Numbered from the stretch's first letter, positions 1-10,200 are shown. The stretch: DNA of 13,140 nt from an uncultured bacterium (GCA_903872005.1 CAIQJD010000815.1:1-13140), one strand, 5' to 3'. The notes: a model not told the origin generated them from the sequence alone. Numbers and translations: made by a program.

Positions 1-3000
1 CCGACGGCCAGCGGCAGCGCCGCCCAGGCCAACACCTCTTCCAGCGTCGGGATATAGGCGGCCACGATGGCGACGGCATAGCGCGCGTCGGCGGCGGCCA
101 CAGCCGACCAGAGCCGCAGATTCAGCGCCAGCCCCAGGGTCAAAACGGCGAAGGGGAGCGCGATCATGTGCGGATGCAGATCCGCGAACAGGAAACTCCA
201 GAACGGGAACTCGTTAATGCTGGCCGGGATGACCCGGCTGGGGTCCCAGTAATCGAACGGCGGCGCGGCCCGACCCTTGAAGAGCGCGATGATGCCGAAA
301 ACCATGCGCGCCAGCGGCTGCACGTTGGGAATATTGCTCTGGAACTGGCTGCCGCCGATGCTGCCCAGAGAGCGCACGATCTGCGTCACGGCGGCCAGAT
401 TGCCTATCAGCGCCACGAAAGCCGCCGCAAGCAGCCCGCCGGCCAGGCCGCGCGTCCACGCCGGCGCGGGGTCGTCGGCTCGCCGCCGGCCGGCCAGCGT
501 ATAGCCCACCCCGAACGCGCCTGTAACCGTCATGGCGAAGAGCGACGGGATCGCCAGATTGAAGGCGACCGACGGCGTGATGCCGGTGAGCTTGATGAGC
601 AGCGAGACGAGGTACTGCCCATAATAATAGTAGTTCAGCGTCCCGCCGGCGAAGTACGGATCGTAGGGCGGGAAGTAGGCCGACTTGAGGACGGCGTTCA
701 GGAAGGCGAACTCCATGAACTTCTCGCCGCCGGTCCAGGGCTGCCACAGGTCGGGATCGAAGAGCCGGACGACGACGAAGCCGGCATAGGCAACGGCGAA
801 CAGCGCCTCGATGACCAGGAGCATCCGCCAGTTCTGGCGCAGATGGGCCAGCATCTCTTCGCGGTTGCGCCAGAAGAGGAAGGCCGATACGCCGGCCAAC
901 AGCACGACGAAGAGCGCGATGATCCAGGCGCGGTTCTGCGTCAGGCGCAGGCTCGCCCCGATCCAGTTGAGATAGCCCACGACCAGCAGGCCCAACGCCC
1001 GCGACAGGGCGTAGCCCCGGTCGCGTAGCCGGCCCAGGACGACGAAGGCCAGCGGAGCGGCTGCGACGCCGATGAGGAGCAGCTCGAACCACCACATCGC
1101 CGCGGCCAGAGGCGCGCTGCGGCTGGCCACGACGTTCCAGCGGAAGTCATCCACGGCCGGCAACTGATCCACCGGCTGATCCAACATCAGCGACTTGCGC
1201 GACGCGGTCTGCTGCGCCGCCGTCGGGGTCTTACTCTTGCCGCCGGCGCCGGGGATAGCCCCCTGCCAGGAATTGCCCAGCCTGGCCGTCCATTCTTCTT
1301 CGGTCAATTGGCGCGTCTTCTTGAAGATCAGCGGCTTGGGATGGTCATAGACGGTGAAGCTCTCGTCGGCGTTATCGTCCACCCAGACCAGCGGGCCAAG
1401 CTGCGGCCGCGAAGTGAACGTAGCGACCAGCTCAAAGCCCAATTCGCCGCTGAAGAGCAGGTCGTAATACTTGATGGTCATGGGATAGCGCTGCGGCATG
1501 CGCGGGATGGAGCGATAGAGCCGGTTGGTCGCCAGGATGACGTAGTCGGCGCGGCGCAGCGTGTCCTTGATGATCTGGTATTTCGCCGGCGTATCTTCTT
1601 CGTACAGCGGCAGCGTGATATGCTGATAGGGCCGCGCCGGCGGGTTGGCCGGATCGTTGCCGCGCAATGACTTGGGCATCTCGTCATCCCAGTGCTCCAC
1701 CGCCAGCGTGGCGTTGGCCGGGATGTTCTGGAACATCCAGCGCGAGGCTTGCATCCAACTATGCGGGCGGGTGTAGATGCTGGCAAACCCCAGCGCGTAG
1801 AGGATCGTCCAGCCCAGGCCGATAACCAGCAGCGCTGCGCCGGCGCTGCTGCCGTCCAGCCGGAAGGGCAGGCGCGGCAGGGCCAGCGCCGGCCGACGGC
1901 TCAACCAACCGGCCAGGGAGCCGAAGAGATGGCCGGCATAGAGGCACAGGAACGGCGTCAGCACGATCATGTAGCGCATGAACTTGACCATGAACGCGCC
2001 GTTGATGATGAAATAGGGAATGACCCAGGCCAGGACGACGATCTCGCCCCGGACGGCCTGCCGGCGCACACAGCGCGCCAGCGCCCAGGCGACGCCCAGG
2101 AAGCCGGCGATGCCCAACGGCCAACCCAGCCCCCATTGCACCTGCTGCGCGATCTGGTAGAGATAGGCCGGCGTGCCACGATACTGGCGCGTGAAGGGGA
2201 AGTCCACCTCGCCGCTCACCATGCGGCTCTGCTCATTGAGGTCTTTCAAGAAGCTGGCCGAATCAATCAGGGCGAAGGGATTCGTGATGGCAAAGATCAG
2301 CGCGGCCAGGATCAAGGCCAGCAACGCCAGCCCCACCAACAGATAGGCCCGCCGGCGTTGCCGCGTGTCCCACTGGTCGAACTTCAGAGGGTTGCCATTC
2401 TCGTGCCACAGGCGCACCAGCGGCGCGATGCTGATAGGCAGCAGCACCGGCAGGGCGCGCGCCAGAGAGCCAATCGCCAGGCCGCCGGCCACGCCGGCCA
2501 GCAAGAAATCGCCCGGCCGGCCGCTCCGCACGCCGCGCACCGCCATCAATACCGCCAGGGTCAGGCAACTCGCCATGATGGCGTCGAAAGTTGCGAAGTG
2601 CGCCAGTTGGATGTGCAGCACGGCGAAAGCCTGGAAGGCGGCCGCCACGAGGCCGATCTTGCGCCCGAACAGCTCGCGGCCGAGCAAGAAGATCAAGAGG
2701 ATGGTCAGCGTATCCCACAGGGCAGAGAGGACGCGGCCAACCAACTGAATATGGTCATAGTCGGCCCAGCGGCCCCCTTCCAACGGCGCGAAGATGCCTG
2801 AGAGGAACTGCGAGGTCGCCGCCAGCATGTAGAGCGGGAAATGGCCGTAGGTGAAGGCGCGCGATTCGCCGGCCGGCGGACGCGTCTCAGGCGACCAGCG
2901 GAAGGGATTGAGGGTCGTGCGGAGCGGGTCGAAGAGCGTGCTGGTATCCTTCGGCCAGACGATGCTGGTCGCCACCCAGGTCACATGCCGCTCGTCAGGA

Positions 3001-3131
3001 TGGGCGTGCTGAAAATCGTCCCAATTGACGTTGATCAGCCGCAGCGCCGCGCCGACCAAAAGGAGAGCGACCAGCGCCAGGCGTACCCCATCGCGCGTTG
3101 TCTTTCCACGTTGTTCGGACACGGCTCCCAA
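1..3131 (-). CDS. Large polytopic membrane protein: GT-C/GT39-like mannosyltransferase module fused to DUF2298 (Chlor_Arch_YYY) module, 3' end beyond window
   Basis: One open frame runs on the minus strand from about 3131 to the window edge, giving about 1043 residues with no stop seen. The N-terminal half starts with a membrane helix (residues 18-33), followed by an acidic first outer loop with D38-D39 and HPDE (44-47), as in GT-C fold lipid-linked-sugar glycosyltransferases (PMT/ArnT/GT39). More hydrophobic helices follow, then a soluble stretch of about 200 residues (about 455-675). From M679 (MWWFELL) a second multi-helix module begins. It carries NYYYYG (833-838) and, near the edge, a DLHPHM motif, both typical of DUF2298/TIGR03662, a family named for its YYYxG motif in Chloroflexi and Archaea. 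The likely role is sugar transfer or polyprenyl-linked glycan handling at the membrane, but that is inference because the YYY family has no known reaction. The start is chosen as TTG 3131, with AGGAGG 7 bases upstream. GTG 3122 is the alternative. The gene has its own promoter after lepA. Confidence 0.85.
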   Translation of the reverse strand, partial: MGAVSEQRGKTTRDGVRLALVALLLVGAALRLINVNWDDFQHAHPDERHVTWVATSIVWPKDTSTLFDPLRTTLNPFRWSPETRPPAGESRAFTYGHFPLYMLAATSQFLSGIFAPLEGGRWADYDHIQLVGRVLSALWDTLTILLIFLLGRELFGRKIGLVAAAFQAFAVLHIQLAHFATFDAIMASCLTLAVLMAVRGVRSGRPGDFLLAGVAGGLAIGSLARALPVLLPISIAPLVRLWHENGNPLKFDQWDTRQRRRAYLLVGLALLALILAALIFAITNPFALIDSASFLKDLNEQSRMVSGEVDFPFTRQYRGTPAYLYQIAQQVQWGLGWPLGIAGFLGVAWALARCVRRQAVRGEIVVLAWVIPYFIINGAFMVKFMRYMIVLTPFLCLYAGHLFGSLAGWLSRRPALALPRLPFRLDGSSAGAALLVIGLGWTILYALGFASIYTRPHSWMQASRWMFQNIPANATLAVEHWDDEMPKSLRGNDPANPPARPYQHITLPLYEEDTPAKYQIIKDTLRRADYVILATNRLYRSIPRMPQRYPMTIKYYDLLFSGELGFELVATFTSRPQLGPLVWVDDNADESFTVYDHPKPLIFKKTRQLTEEEWTARLGNSWQGAIPGAGGKSKTPTAAQQTASRKSLMLDQPVDQLPAVDDFRWNVVASRSAPLAAAMWWFELLLIGVAAAPLAFVVLGRLRDRGYALSRALGLLVVGYLNWIGASLRLTQNRAWIIALFVVLLAGVSAFLFWRNREEMLAHLRQNWRMLLVIEALFAVAYAGFVVVRLFDPDLWQPWTGGEKFMEFAFLNAVLKSAYFPPYDPYFAGGTLNYYYYGQYLVSLLIKLTGITPSVAFNLAIPSLFAMTVTGAFGVGYTLAGRRRADDPAPAWTRGLAGGLLAAAFVALIGNLAAVTQIVRSLGSIGGSQFQSNIPNVQPLARMVFGIIALFKGRAAPPFDYWDPSRVIPASINEFPFWSFLFADLHPHMIALPFAVLTLGLALNLRLWSAVAAADARYAVAIVAAYIPTLEEVLAWAALPLAV

Positions 3132-3138
3132 CGCTGCC

Positions 3139-3144
3139 CCTCCT
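3139..3144 (-). promoter_or_regulatory. Ribosome binding site deciding the TTG start of the membrane protein
   Basis: AGGAGG on the minus strand, followed by GG, ends 7 bases before TTG at 3131. It would sit 16 bases from the in-frame GTG at 3122, which is too far, so it favours the rare TTG start. An ATG at 3155 lies upstream of the site and in another frame. Confidence 0.6.
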
Positions 3145-3162
3145 CCCAGGTTGACATAGTGG

Positions 3163-3191
3163 ATTATAGCATCCCCGACCGGCGCGCGCAA
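3163..3191 (-). promoter_or_regulatory. Sigma-70-type promoter for the YYY membrane protein
   Basis: On the minus strand TTGCGC (3191-3186), a 17-base spacer and a perfect TATAAT (3168-3163) lie in the short gap between the lepA stop (3207) and the start at 3131. The predicted transcript start is near 3156, which gives a leader of about 25 bases holding the AGGAGG site. The promoter would let this gene be expressed independently of the asnS-SDR-lepA unit. Confidence 0.7.
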
Positions 3192-3206
3192 ATGAGCCGA
3201 AGCCGG

Positions 3207-5009
3207 CTAGTCCTCTTCCAGGCGCAAGACCGACATGAACGCCTCTTGTGGGATTTCGACATTGCCCAGGGCGCGCATGCGTTTCTTGCCGGCCTTCTGC
3301 TTCTCCAAGAGCTTACGCTTGCGCGTGATGTCGCCGCCATAGCACTTCGCCAGGACATCTTTCCGCACAGCCTTCACGTTGGCGCGGCTGATGACGCGCT
3401 TGCCCACCGCCGCCTGGATCGGCACCTCGAACTGCTGGCGCGGGATCACTTCTTTCATCTTACTGACGAGGCGCTGGCCTTTGTGATACGCCTGATCGCG
3501 ATGCACGATGATGGAGAGCGCGTCCACCGCCGCGCCGGCGACCACCACATCCACCTTCACCAGATCGGCCGCCTTGTACTCGTGAAATTCGTAGTCCAGC
3601 GAGGCATAGCCGCGCGTGCACGATTTCAGGTTGTCGTAGAAGTCCACCAGGATTTCGGCCAGCGGGATGTAGTAGTGTAACATGACCCGCTTTTCGTCGA
3701 GATACTCCATGGAGATAAACTCGCCGCGCCGCTTGGTGACCAGTTCCATAATCGCGCCGATATACTCTTTGGGCGTGAAGATACTGATCTTCATCCAGGG
3801 TTCGTGGATTTCGGCGACGCGATCTTCGGACGGCAGCGCCGCCGGGCTGGCAATGGTGATGCTCTCGCCATTCGTGAGGATGACTTCGTACTCCACACTG
3901 GGCGAGGTCAACACCATGTCCAGGTCGTACTCGCGTTCCAGGCGCTCCTGGATGATGTCCATGTGAAACAGGCCGAGGAAGCCGCAGCGGAAACCGAACC
4001 CCAGGGCTTGCGAAGTCTCCGGATTGTAGGTCAGCGAAGCGTCGTTGAGCTGTAGCTTGCCCAGAGCGTCGCGCAGCAGCTCATAGTGCGCCGGCTCCGA
4101 GGGGTACAGGCCGGCGAAGACCATCGGTTTGATCGGACGATAGCTATGCAGCGGCATGCTGGCCGGCTGCTCTTTCCACGTCAGGGTATCGCCCACCGGC
4201 AGATCGCGCAGCTCTTTCAGACCCGTCGCCACATAGCCCACATCGCCGGCCACGAGTCGCGCAATCGGCCGCATGTCTGGCCGAAAGACACCCACTTCGA
4301 CCACATCCAACGGGCGGGTCGCGCCCATCAGAAGCAGCGATTGGCCGGCAGCCACTTCTCCATCCACGACCCGCACGTAGGCGATGACGCCCTTGTAGGA
4401 ATCGTAGTGAGAGTCGAAGATCAGCGCCCGCAGAGGTTGCGCCAGGTTGCCCTTGGGCGGCGGCAAGCGATGCACGATCGCTTCCAGCAAGTCCTTGACG
4501 CCGATGCCCTCTTTGGCCGAAACGCGCAGCACCTCGTCGGCCGGCACGCCCACCAGGTCTTCGATCTCCTCGACCACCAGATCCACCTGCGCCGAGGGCA
4601 AATCAATCTTGTTGACCACTGGCACGATGATCAAATCCAGGTCCAGGGCCAGATACAGGTTGCCGAGGGTCTGGGCTTCGATCCCCTGCGTGGCGTCCAC
4701 CACCAGCAACGCGCCTTCGCACGCCGCCAGGCTGCGCGATACTTCATAGGTGAAGTCCACATGCCCCGGCGTATCAATCAAGTTCATCTCATAGGTCTGC
4801 CCATCGTTAGCCAGGTACTCCATGCGCACGGCCGAGGCTTTGATGGTCACGCCCTTCTCGCGCTCCAGATCCATGGAATCGAGGAATTGGTCCTGCAGCT
4901 CGCGCCGGCTCACCGTGCCGGTCGTCTCCAGGAGCCGGTCGGCCAGGGTGGATTTGCCATGATCAATATGGGCGATGATACAGAAATTGCGGATCTTGTC
5001 TTGTTCCAT
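3207..5009 (-). CDS. lepA: Elongation factor 4 (LepA), ribosome-associated translational GTPase
   Basis: EF4 binds the ribosome in a GTP-dependent way and acts on stalled or mistranslocated complexes and in ribosome biogenesis. The 600 residues match the usual family length. The P-loop AHIDHGKST is at 13-21, the switch I region with GVTIKA at 53-58, DTPGH at 79-83 (H83 is the catalytic histidine), NKID at 133-136 and SAK at 164-166. The C-terminal LepA-specific domain is present, including the basic stretch [20 protein letters not shown] and the ending NVEIPQEAF. It lacks the EF-G domain IV, as expected. The ATG at 5009 lies 8 bases after the SDR stop, with only a weak GAG as ribosome site, so translational coupling to the SDR is likely. 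It appears to be the last gene of the asnS-SDR-lepA unit. No truncation or missing key residue is seen. Confidence 0.98.
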   Translation of the reverse strand: MEQDKIRNFCIIAHIDHGKSTLADRLLETTGTVSRRELQDQFLDSMDLEREKGVTIKASAVRMEYLANDGQTYEMNLIDTPGHVDFTYEVSRSLAACEGALLVVDATQGIEAQTLGNLYLALDLDLIIVPVVNKIDLPSAQVDLVVEEIEDLVGVPADEVLRVSAKEGIGVKDLLEAIVHRLPPPKGNLAQPLRALIFDSHYDSYKGVIAYVRVVDGEVAAGQSLLLMGATRPLDVVEVGVFRPDMRPIARLVAGDVGYVATGLKELRDLPVGDTLTWKEQPASMPLHSYRPIKPMVFAGLYPSEPAHYELLRDALGKLQLNDASLTYNPETSQALGFGFRCGFLGLFHMDIIQERLEREYDLDMVLTSPSVEYEVILTNGESITIASPAALPSEDRVAEIHEPWMKISIFTPKEYIGAIMELVTKRRGEFISMEYLDEKRVMLHYYIPLAEILVDFYDNLKSCTRGYASLDYEFHEYKAADLVKVDVVVAGAAVDALSIIVHRDQAYHKGQRLVSKMKEVIPRQQFEVPIQAAVGKRVISRANVKAVRKDVLAKCYGGDITRKRKLLEKQKAGKKRMRALGNVEIPQEAFMSVLRLEED

Positions 5010-5017
5010 AGTCTCGA

Positions 5018-5773
5018 TTAGCTCATTACGCCGCCGCCAATGGTGATGATCTCACCATTGACGTAGGTATTCCAGCCCGAAGCCAGGTAGACGATCAGGC
5101 GCGCCACATCGTCGGGCGTCGCCAGCCGGCGCAGCGGATTGGCCTTCGCCAACCGCTCCTGCGCCTCCGGGGGCATCCCCTCCAACATTTTGTCGGTCAT
5201 AATCATCGTCGGGGCGACGGCATTGACCAGAATGCCGGCCGGCCCCAGCTCCTTTGCCCAGGTGCGCGTCAGCCCCACCAACGCCGATTTGGCTGCGGCA
5301 TAATGCGACATCTTGGCATAACCCATGATGCCGGCGCGCGAGGCGATGTTGACCACGCGTCCCCAGCCGGCGACTTTCATCCCGCCCAGACAGGCCGCCG
5401 TCACATGGATCGCCCCCTTGACCACGACGTCCAACAGTGCGGCAATCTGTTCGTCGGTCAGGCGCTCCAGCGGCGTGTCGGGATCGAAGGCCACCGCGTT
5501 ATTGACCAGGACTTGCACCGGCCCCCACTCCGCCGCGACGCGGGCTGCCAACGCGTCCATGGACGCGCGCGAGGTCACATCCCCCTCGACGACGAGGGCC
5601 TGGCCGCCGGCCGCCCGCACCAGCGCGGCGGTCTCCTCTGCGCCGGCCCGGCTGCTGTGGTAGTTCACGACGACGCGCGCGCCTTCGGCCCCGAAGAGCG
5701 TCGCGGTCGCCCGGCCGGCCCCGCGCGAGCTGCCGGTCACCAGGACGATCTTGTCCTTCAGTTGGGAATCCAT
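5018..5773 (-). CDS. Short-chain dehydrogenase/reductase (FabG-like), atypical tetrad
   Basis: A classical SDR of about 251 residues with a Rossmann fold, probably NADP(H)-linked. Counting from the GTG at 5785, TGSSRGAG is at 17-24 and NNA at 95-97. The catalytic serine is S149 in VVNIAS, and YxxxK is Y162/K166, with the usual Ser-to-Tyr spacing of 13. The usual 'NLKG'-type stretch reads DVVVKG (119-124), so the helix-alpha4 asparagine of the N-S-Y-K tetrad appears to be valine. The C-terminus has the familiar [11 protein letters not shown] ending. The substrate is not evident. It could be a 3-oxoacyl-ACP reductase paralogue or a sugar or steroid-type alcohol dehydrogenase. The chosen start is ATG 5773, with GGAG 6 bases upstream. 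GTG 5785 is possible and would add four residues. It sits 22 bases after asnS and 8 before lepA, so it is probably co-transcribed with both. Confidence 0.92.
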   Translation of the reverse strand: MDSQLKDKIVLVTGSSRGAGRATATLFGAEGARVVVNYHSSRAGAEETAALVRAAGGQALVVEGDVTSRASMDALAARVAAEWGPVQVLVNNAVAFDPDTPLERLTDEQIAALLDVVVKGAIHVTAACLGGMKVAGWGRVVNIASRAGIMGYAKMSHYAAAKSALVGLTRTWAKELGPAGILVNAVAPTMIMTDKMLEGMPPEAQERLAKANPLRRLATPDDVARLIVYLASGWNTYVNGEIITIGGGVMS

Positions 5774-5795
5774 ACTGCTCTCCACTGCCTGTCAC

Positions 5796-7091
5796 TCACG
5801 GATAAATACGTTCGAGCATGCGCGGGAAGGGGATCGTCTCCCGCAAGTGGTGGATGCCCGTGATCCAGGTGACGGTGCGCTCCACGCCCAGACCGAAGCC
5901 GGCATGCGGCACGGAGCCGTAGCGCCGCAAGTCAAGATACCACGTATAGGCTTCGCGCGGCAGCTTGTGCTCGTCAATGCGCTGGCTCAACAACGCCGGG
6001 TCGGACATGCGCTCGCCGCCGCCGATGATCTCGCCATAGCCTTCGGGAGCCAACAGGTCCACGGAGCGGCAGACTTCCGGCCGGCCCGGCTCTGGCTCCA
6101 TGTAGAAAGCCTTGCAGCGCGTCGGGTAATGATGCACGAAGACCGGCTTGTCGAAATGACTGCCAATGGCCGTCTCGTGCGGCGCGCCCAGGTCTTCGCC
6201 CCAGGGCAACTCCACGCCATCCTTGTTCACCAGCTCCACCGCCTCGTCATAGCTGAGGCGCGGGAAGGGCGGCGCGATCTTCTTGAGCGGCTCGATATTG
6301 CGCTCCAGGATTTCCAGCTCCGGCCCACAGCGCTCCAGCGTCCGCTGCACGATGTAGCTGACGAATTGCTCTTCCACTTCCATGCACGCGACCAGGTCAT
6401 GGAAGGCCATCTCCGGCTCCACCATCCAGAACTCGGTCAGATGCCGGCGCGTCTTGGACTTCTCGGCGCGGAAGGTCGGCCCAAAGCAATAGACCTTGCC
6501 GAAAGCGAAGATATTGGCTTCATTGTACAATTGGCCGCTCTGGGTCAGGAAAGCCGGCTCGCCGAAGTAGTCGGTCTCGAAAAGGGTGCTGGTGCCTTCG
6601 CAGGCCGCCGGCGTCAGAATCGGGGTATCCAGATTGTAGAAGCCGTGATCGTCCAACCAGTCGCGGATGGCCCGAATCACCTCGACGCGCACGCGCAGCA
6701 CGGCATGCTGCTTGCGCGAGCGCAGCCACAAGTGACGTTTCTCCATGAGGAAGTCTACGCCATGCTCTTTGGGCGCGATTGGGTACTCTTCGGCAATCTG
6801 CACGATCTGCACATCGGTCAGGCCCAGCTCAAACCCGCCCGGCGAACGCGGCTCCGCGCGCACCACGCCGGCGACAATCACCGACGACTCCTGGGTGAGC
6901 CTGGTGAGCGCCTCAAACTTCTCCGGGGCCATTTCCTTCTTGAAGCCGACGGCCTGGATGTAGCCCGTGCCATCGCGCAGCAAGATGAACTGCAATTTGC
7001 CCTTGTCGGTGCGACTATAGACCCAGCCCTTGAGCGTTACTTCCTCGCCGGCATGGTTGCTGATATCGCGGATGTAGACCCAATTCGCCAT
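5796..7091 (-). CDS. asnS: Asparaginyl-tRNA synthetase (class IIb)
   Basis: It charges tRNA-Asn with asparagine, using ATP, in the cytoplasm. The 431 residues fit bacterial AsnRS. An N-terminal OB-fold anticodon-binding domain (about 15-100, starting [14 protein letters not shown]) is followed by the class II catalytic core. Motif 2 is [20 protein letters not shown] (208-227), with the RRHL-EFWM pattern that separates AsnRS from AspRS. Motif 3 is [12 protein letters not shown] (398-409), followed by the AsnRS-typical ending TIPFPR. No large AspRS insertion domain is seen, in agreement with AsnRS. The start is set at ATG 7091 because AGGAGG lies 6 bases upstream. The in-frame ATG at 7106 would place that site inside the coding region. 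It is the first gene of the minus-strand unit asnS-SDR-lepA, transcribed divergently from dnaE. Confidence 0.97.
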   Translation of the reverse strand: MANWVYIRDISNHAGEEVTLKGWVYSRTDKGKLQFILLRDGTGYIQAVGFKKEMAPEKFEALTRLTQESSVIVAGVVRAEPRSPGGFELGLTDVQIVQIAEEYPIAPKEHGVDFLMEKRHLWLRSRKQHAVLRVRVEVIRAIRDWLDDHGFYNLDTPILTPAACEGTSTLFETDYFGEPAFLTQSGQLYNEANIFAFGKVYCFGPTFRAEKSKTRRHLTEFWMVEPEMAFHDLVACMEVEEQFVSYIVQRTLERCGPELEILERNIEPLKKIAPPFPRLSYDEAVELVNKDGVELPWGEDLGAPHETAIGSHFDKPVFVHHYPTRCKAFYMEPEPGRPEVCRSVDLLAPEGYGEIIGGGERMSDPALLSQRIDEHKLPREAYTWYLDLRRYGSVPHAGFGLGVERTVTWITGIHHLRETIPFPRMLERIYP

Positions 7092-7097
7092 TGAAGG

Positions 7098-7103
7098 CCT
7101 CCT
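7098..7103 (-). promoter_or_regulatory. Ribosome binding site deciding the asnS start
   Basis: AGGAGG on the minus strand, 6 bases before ATG 7091. It rules against the longer reading frame from ATG 7106, whose first codons would themselves be this site. Confidence 0.8.
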
Positions 7104-7124
7104 CATCGTAAGCGTTACCCATAA

Positions 7125-7153
7125 AATGTACTACACTTTGACGCAGAACGCAA
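7125..7153 (-). promoter_or_regulatory. Probable asnS-SDR-lepA promoter
   Basis: On the minus strand TTGCGT (7153-7148), a 17-base spacer and TACATT (7130-7125) precede asnS. The match is fair, with TACATT sharing four of six bases with TATAAT. A transcript from about 7118 would have a leader of about 27 bases with the AGGAGG site. It lies back to back with the dnaE promoter in the same 167-base gap. Confidence 0.5.
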
Positions 7154-7190
7154 GCGAAACGCGCCGGCGGCGCGAACCGCTCCGAACGCG

Positions 7191-7220
7191 TTGACCAGAC
7201 GCGGCCGGCCGTGTTATAAT
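7191..7220 (+). promoter_or_regulatory. dnaE promoter (sigma-70 type)
   Basis: TTGACC (7191-7196), an 18-base spacer and a perfect TATAAT (7215-7220). The predicted transcript start is near 7227, leaving a leader of about 30 bases before ATG 7259. The -35 element overlaps the 8-base palindrome AACGCGTT (7185-7192). Nothing else of note was seen in the gap except the inverted repeat GCGCCggcGGCGC at 7161-7173. Confidence 0.8.
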
Positions 7221-7258
7221 CGGGACAATCCAAACACCAACCGATGCAGGTTGCCTCT

Positions 7259-10200
7259 ATGTCCAGCTTCGTACATTTGCACGTCCATACGGAATTTTCC
7301 CTCCTCGACGGCCTGGCAAAGATCAAGCCGCTGGTGGCGCGCGCCGCCGAGCTGGGAATGCCGGCCCTGGCCCTCACCGACCACGGCACGATGTACGCCA
7401 CCATGCAATTCTATCGCGCCGCCAAAGCCGCCAACATCAAGCCGATCATCGGCGTGGAGATGTACCTGGCGGCGCGGCGGATGACCGACAAGGATCCGGA
7501 CAAGGATCGGCGCTCCCGGCATATCACATTGCTGGCCGCCAATCGCGCCGGCTACGCCAATCTGCTACAAATCGCCTCGGCGGCGCAGTTGCGGGGCTTC
7601 TACTATCATCCCCGCGTGGACAAGGAGTATCTGGCCGGCCACGCCGAAGGGTTGATCGCCCTCTCCGGCTGCGGCTCCGGCGAGCTATCGCGGCTGCTGC
7701 GTGACGACCGTTGGGACGAGGCGCGCGCCGCCGCCGACTGGTATCGCGACGTCTTCGGCCGCGACAATTTCTTCGTCGAGGTGCAAGACCACGAGATCCC
7801 TGAGCTGCGCGCGGTCACGCCGAAACTGTTGCGCCTGGCCGGCGAGATGGACCTCTCCACCGTCATCACCAACGATGTGCATTATGTCAATCGTTCCGAT
7901 GCTCAGGCCCACGATGTGCTCCTCTGCATCGGCACCAACGCCACCGTCAACGAACCCAACCGCATGCGGATGAGCGATGACGGCTACTACCTCAAGAGCG
8001 CCGAAGAGATGGGCGCGATCTTCCCCGACCGGCCGGATTTGCTCTCCAACACGCTCCTGGTCGCCGAACGCTGTGACCTGAACCTGGACAGCAAGGGCTA
8101 CCACCTGCCGCCCTTTGAAGCGCCGGCCGGCTACGATTGCCAGACCTACTTGCGGAAGCTGTGCGAAGACGGCATGGCCCGGCGCTACTCCGAGATCACG
8201 CCGGCAGTGCGCCAGCGCCTCGACTACGAGTTGAGCGTCATCCACAGCATGGGCTTCGACACCTACTTCCTCATTGTGTGGGACCTGTGTCGCTTCGCCG
8301 CGGAGCGCAACATCTGGTGGAACGTGCGCGGCTCCGGCGCCGGCAGCATCGTCTCGTACACCCTGGGCCTGACCAATCTGGACCCGCTGAAGCACGGCCT
8401 CATCTTCGAGCGCTTCCTCAACCCCAACCGCGTCACTATGCCCGACATTGACCTGGACTTCCCCGATGACCGGCGCGCCGAGATGATCCAATACACCGTG
8501 CAAAAGTACGGCCAAGATCAGGTGGCCCAGATCATCACCTTTGGGACGCTGGGGGCCAAAGCAGCCATCCGCGATGTCGGCCGGGCCATGGACATGCCGC
8601 TCCCCGAAGTGGATCGCATCGCCAAGCTGGCTCCCACTGGCCCCAAAGTGACCATTGAAAAGGCGCTGGAAGAGTCCGAGGAGCTGCGCCAGTTGCGCGA
8701 AAGCGACGAGAATGTGATGAAGCTGCTAACCACGGCGCAAAGCCTGGAGGGCGTGGCGCGGAATGCCTCGACCCACGCCGCCGGCGTCATCATCTCCGAC
8801 AAGCCGCTCCTGAATTACACGCCGCTCAACCGCCCCACCAGTGGAACCAGCGACGCCTGCCCCACCACCCAGTTTCCCATGGACATCCTGGAAAGCATCG
8901 GCCTGCTCAAGGTGGACTTCCTCGGCCTGGCGACGCTGACCCTGATGCGCCACGCCTGCGATCTGATCGCCCAGTATCATGGCGCACAGTACAACCTGGA
9001 CAACATCCCGATGGAGGATACCGAAGGGTTCAAGCTGCTGGCGAGCGGCAATGTGACCGGCGTCTTCCAGGTAGAATCGGCCGGCATGCGCCGCGTCCTG
9101 ACCAACATGCGCCCGACGCAATTCCAGCACATCGTCGCCACCGTGGCGCTCTACCGCCCCGGCCCCATGGAGTATATTGACTCATACATCGCGCGGATGC
9201 ACGGCGAAGAAGAGGTTGAGTACAAGCACCCGCTCCTGGAGCCGATCCTGGGCGAAACCTATGGCATCATCGTCTACCAGGAGCAGATCATCCGCATCCT
9301 GACCGATCTGGCCGGCTATTCGGCCGGCGAGGCCGACACTTTGCGCCGCGCCGTGGGCAAGAAGAAGAAAGAGGAGATGCTCCAGCAGCGCGATGGCTTC
9401 ATCGCCGGCTGCCAGAAACACAATGGCATCAGCGAAGAGGTCGCCGACGCCATCTACAACGACATCCTCTTCTTCGCCCGTTACGGCTTCAATAAGGCCC
9501 ACACCGCCGACTACGCCGCCGTCACCGGCCAGACCGCCTTCCTCAAAGCGCACTACCCGGTCGAATACATGGCCGCGTTGCTGACCGTCGAACAGCACAA
9601 TACCGAAAAGATCGGCCTGCTGGTGGCCGAGTGCCGCAAGATGGGCATCGAGATCACGCCCCCCGACATCAACGCCAGCCAGCGCACCTTCGCCATCGAA
9701 GGCGGCCGGCAGATTCGCTTCGGCCTGGCCGCCATCAAGAACGTCGGCGAAGGCCCCATTGAGACGATCCTGAGCGAGCGCGAGGCCGGCGGCCCCTTCC
9801 GTGACATGGATGAGTTCTGCCGGCGCGTCGACCTGCGGCTGGTCAACAAGCGCGTCCTGGAATGTCTCATCAAGGTCGGGGCGTTGGACAATTTCGCCGA
9901 GCGCGGCCTGCTCCTGGCGGCCCTCGACCGCATGGTGGCCGAAAGCGGCCGGCAGCACCGCGCCCAGGAAGTCGGCCAGATGAGCATGTTCGAGATGTTC
10001 GGCGGCGGCGAAGACGCCATCGCCGGCGGTTCCATCTTGCACGGCCTGACGCCAACCGAAATCAATCGCAAGGAGATGCTCACCTGGGAGCGCGAGCTGG
10101 CCGGCGTCTATCTCTCCTCACACCCGCTGCAACGCCTGGCCGCCGACCTGAAAGACCGCCAGATCACCTGGTCCGGCGAAATCAACGACGACCTGGCCGG

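Noticed and set aside
214..1095. Minus-strand open frame of 293 codons, Arg/Gly/Ala rich
   Set aside because: It is a shifted frame within the YYY membrane protein. The correct frame here is hydrophobic, carries NYYYYG and is continuous with the rest of the gene.
3151..3169. TTGACA followed by a TATAGC-like hexamer on the plus strand
   Set aside because: The spacing between the elements is only about 8 bases, and there is no plus-strand gene downstream. The AT-rich box is the -10 of the minus-strand promoter.
5751..7094. Long plus-strand open frame of 447 codons covering asnS
   Set aside because: It lies almost exactly antisense to a clear AsnRS and its translation has no recognisable domain. 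Stop codons are scarce opposite GC-rich codons, so this is a shadow. The same applies to the plus-strand frames at 168-1028, 1692-2801 and 4086-5021, and the minus-strand frames at 7685-8515, 9182-10042 and 11894-12748.
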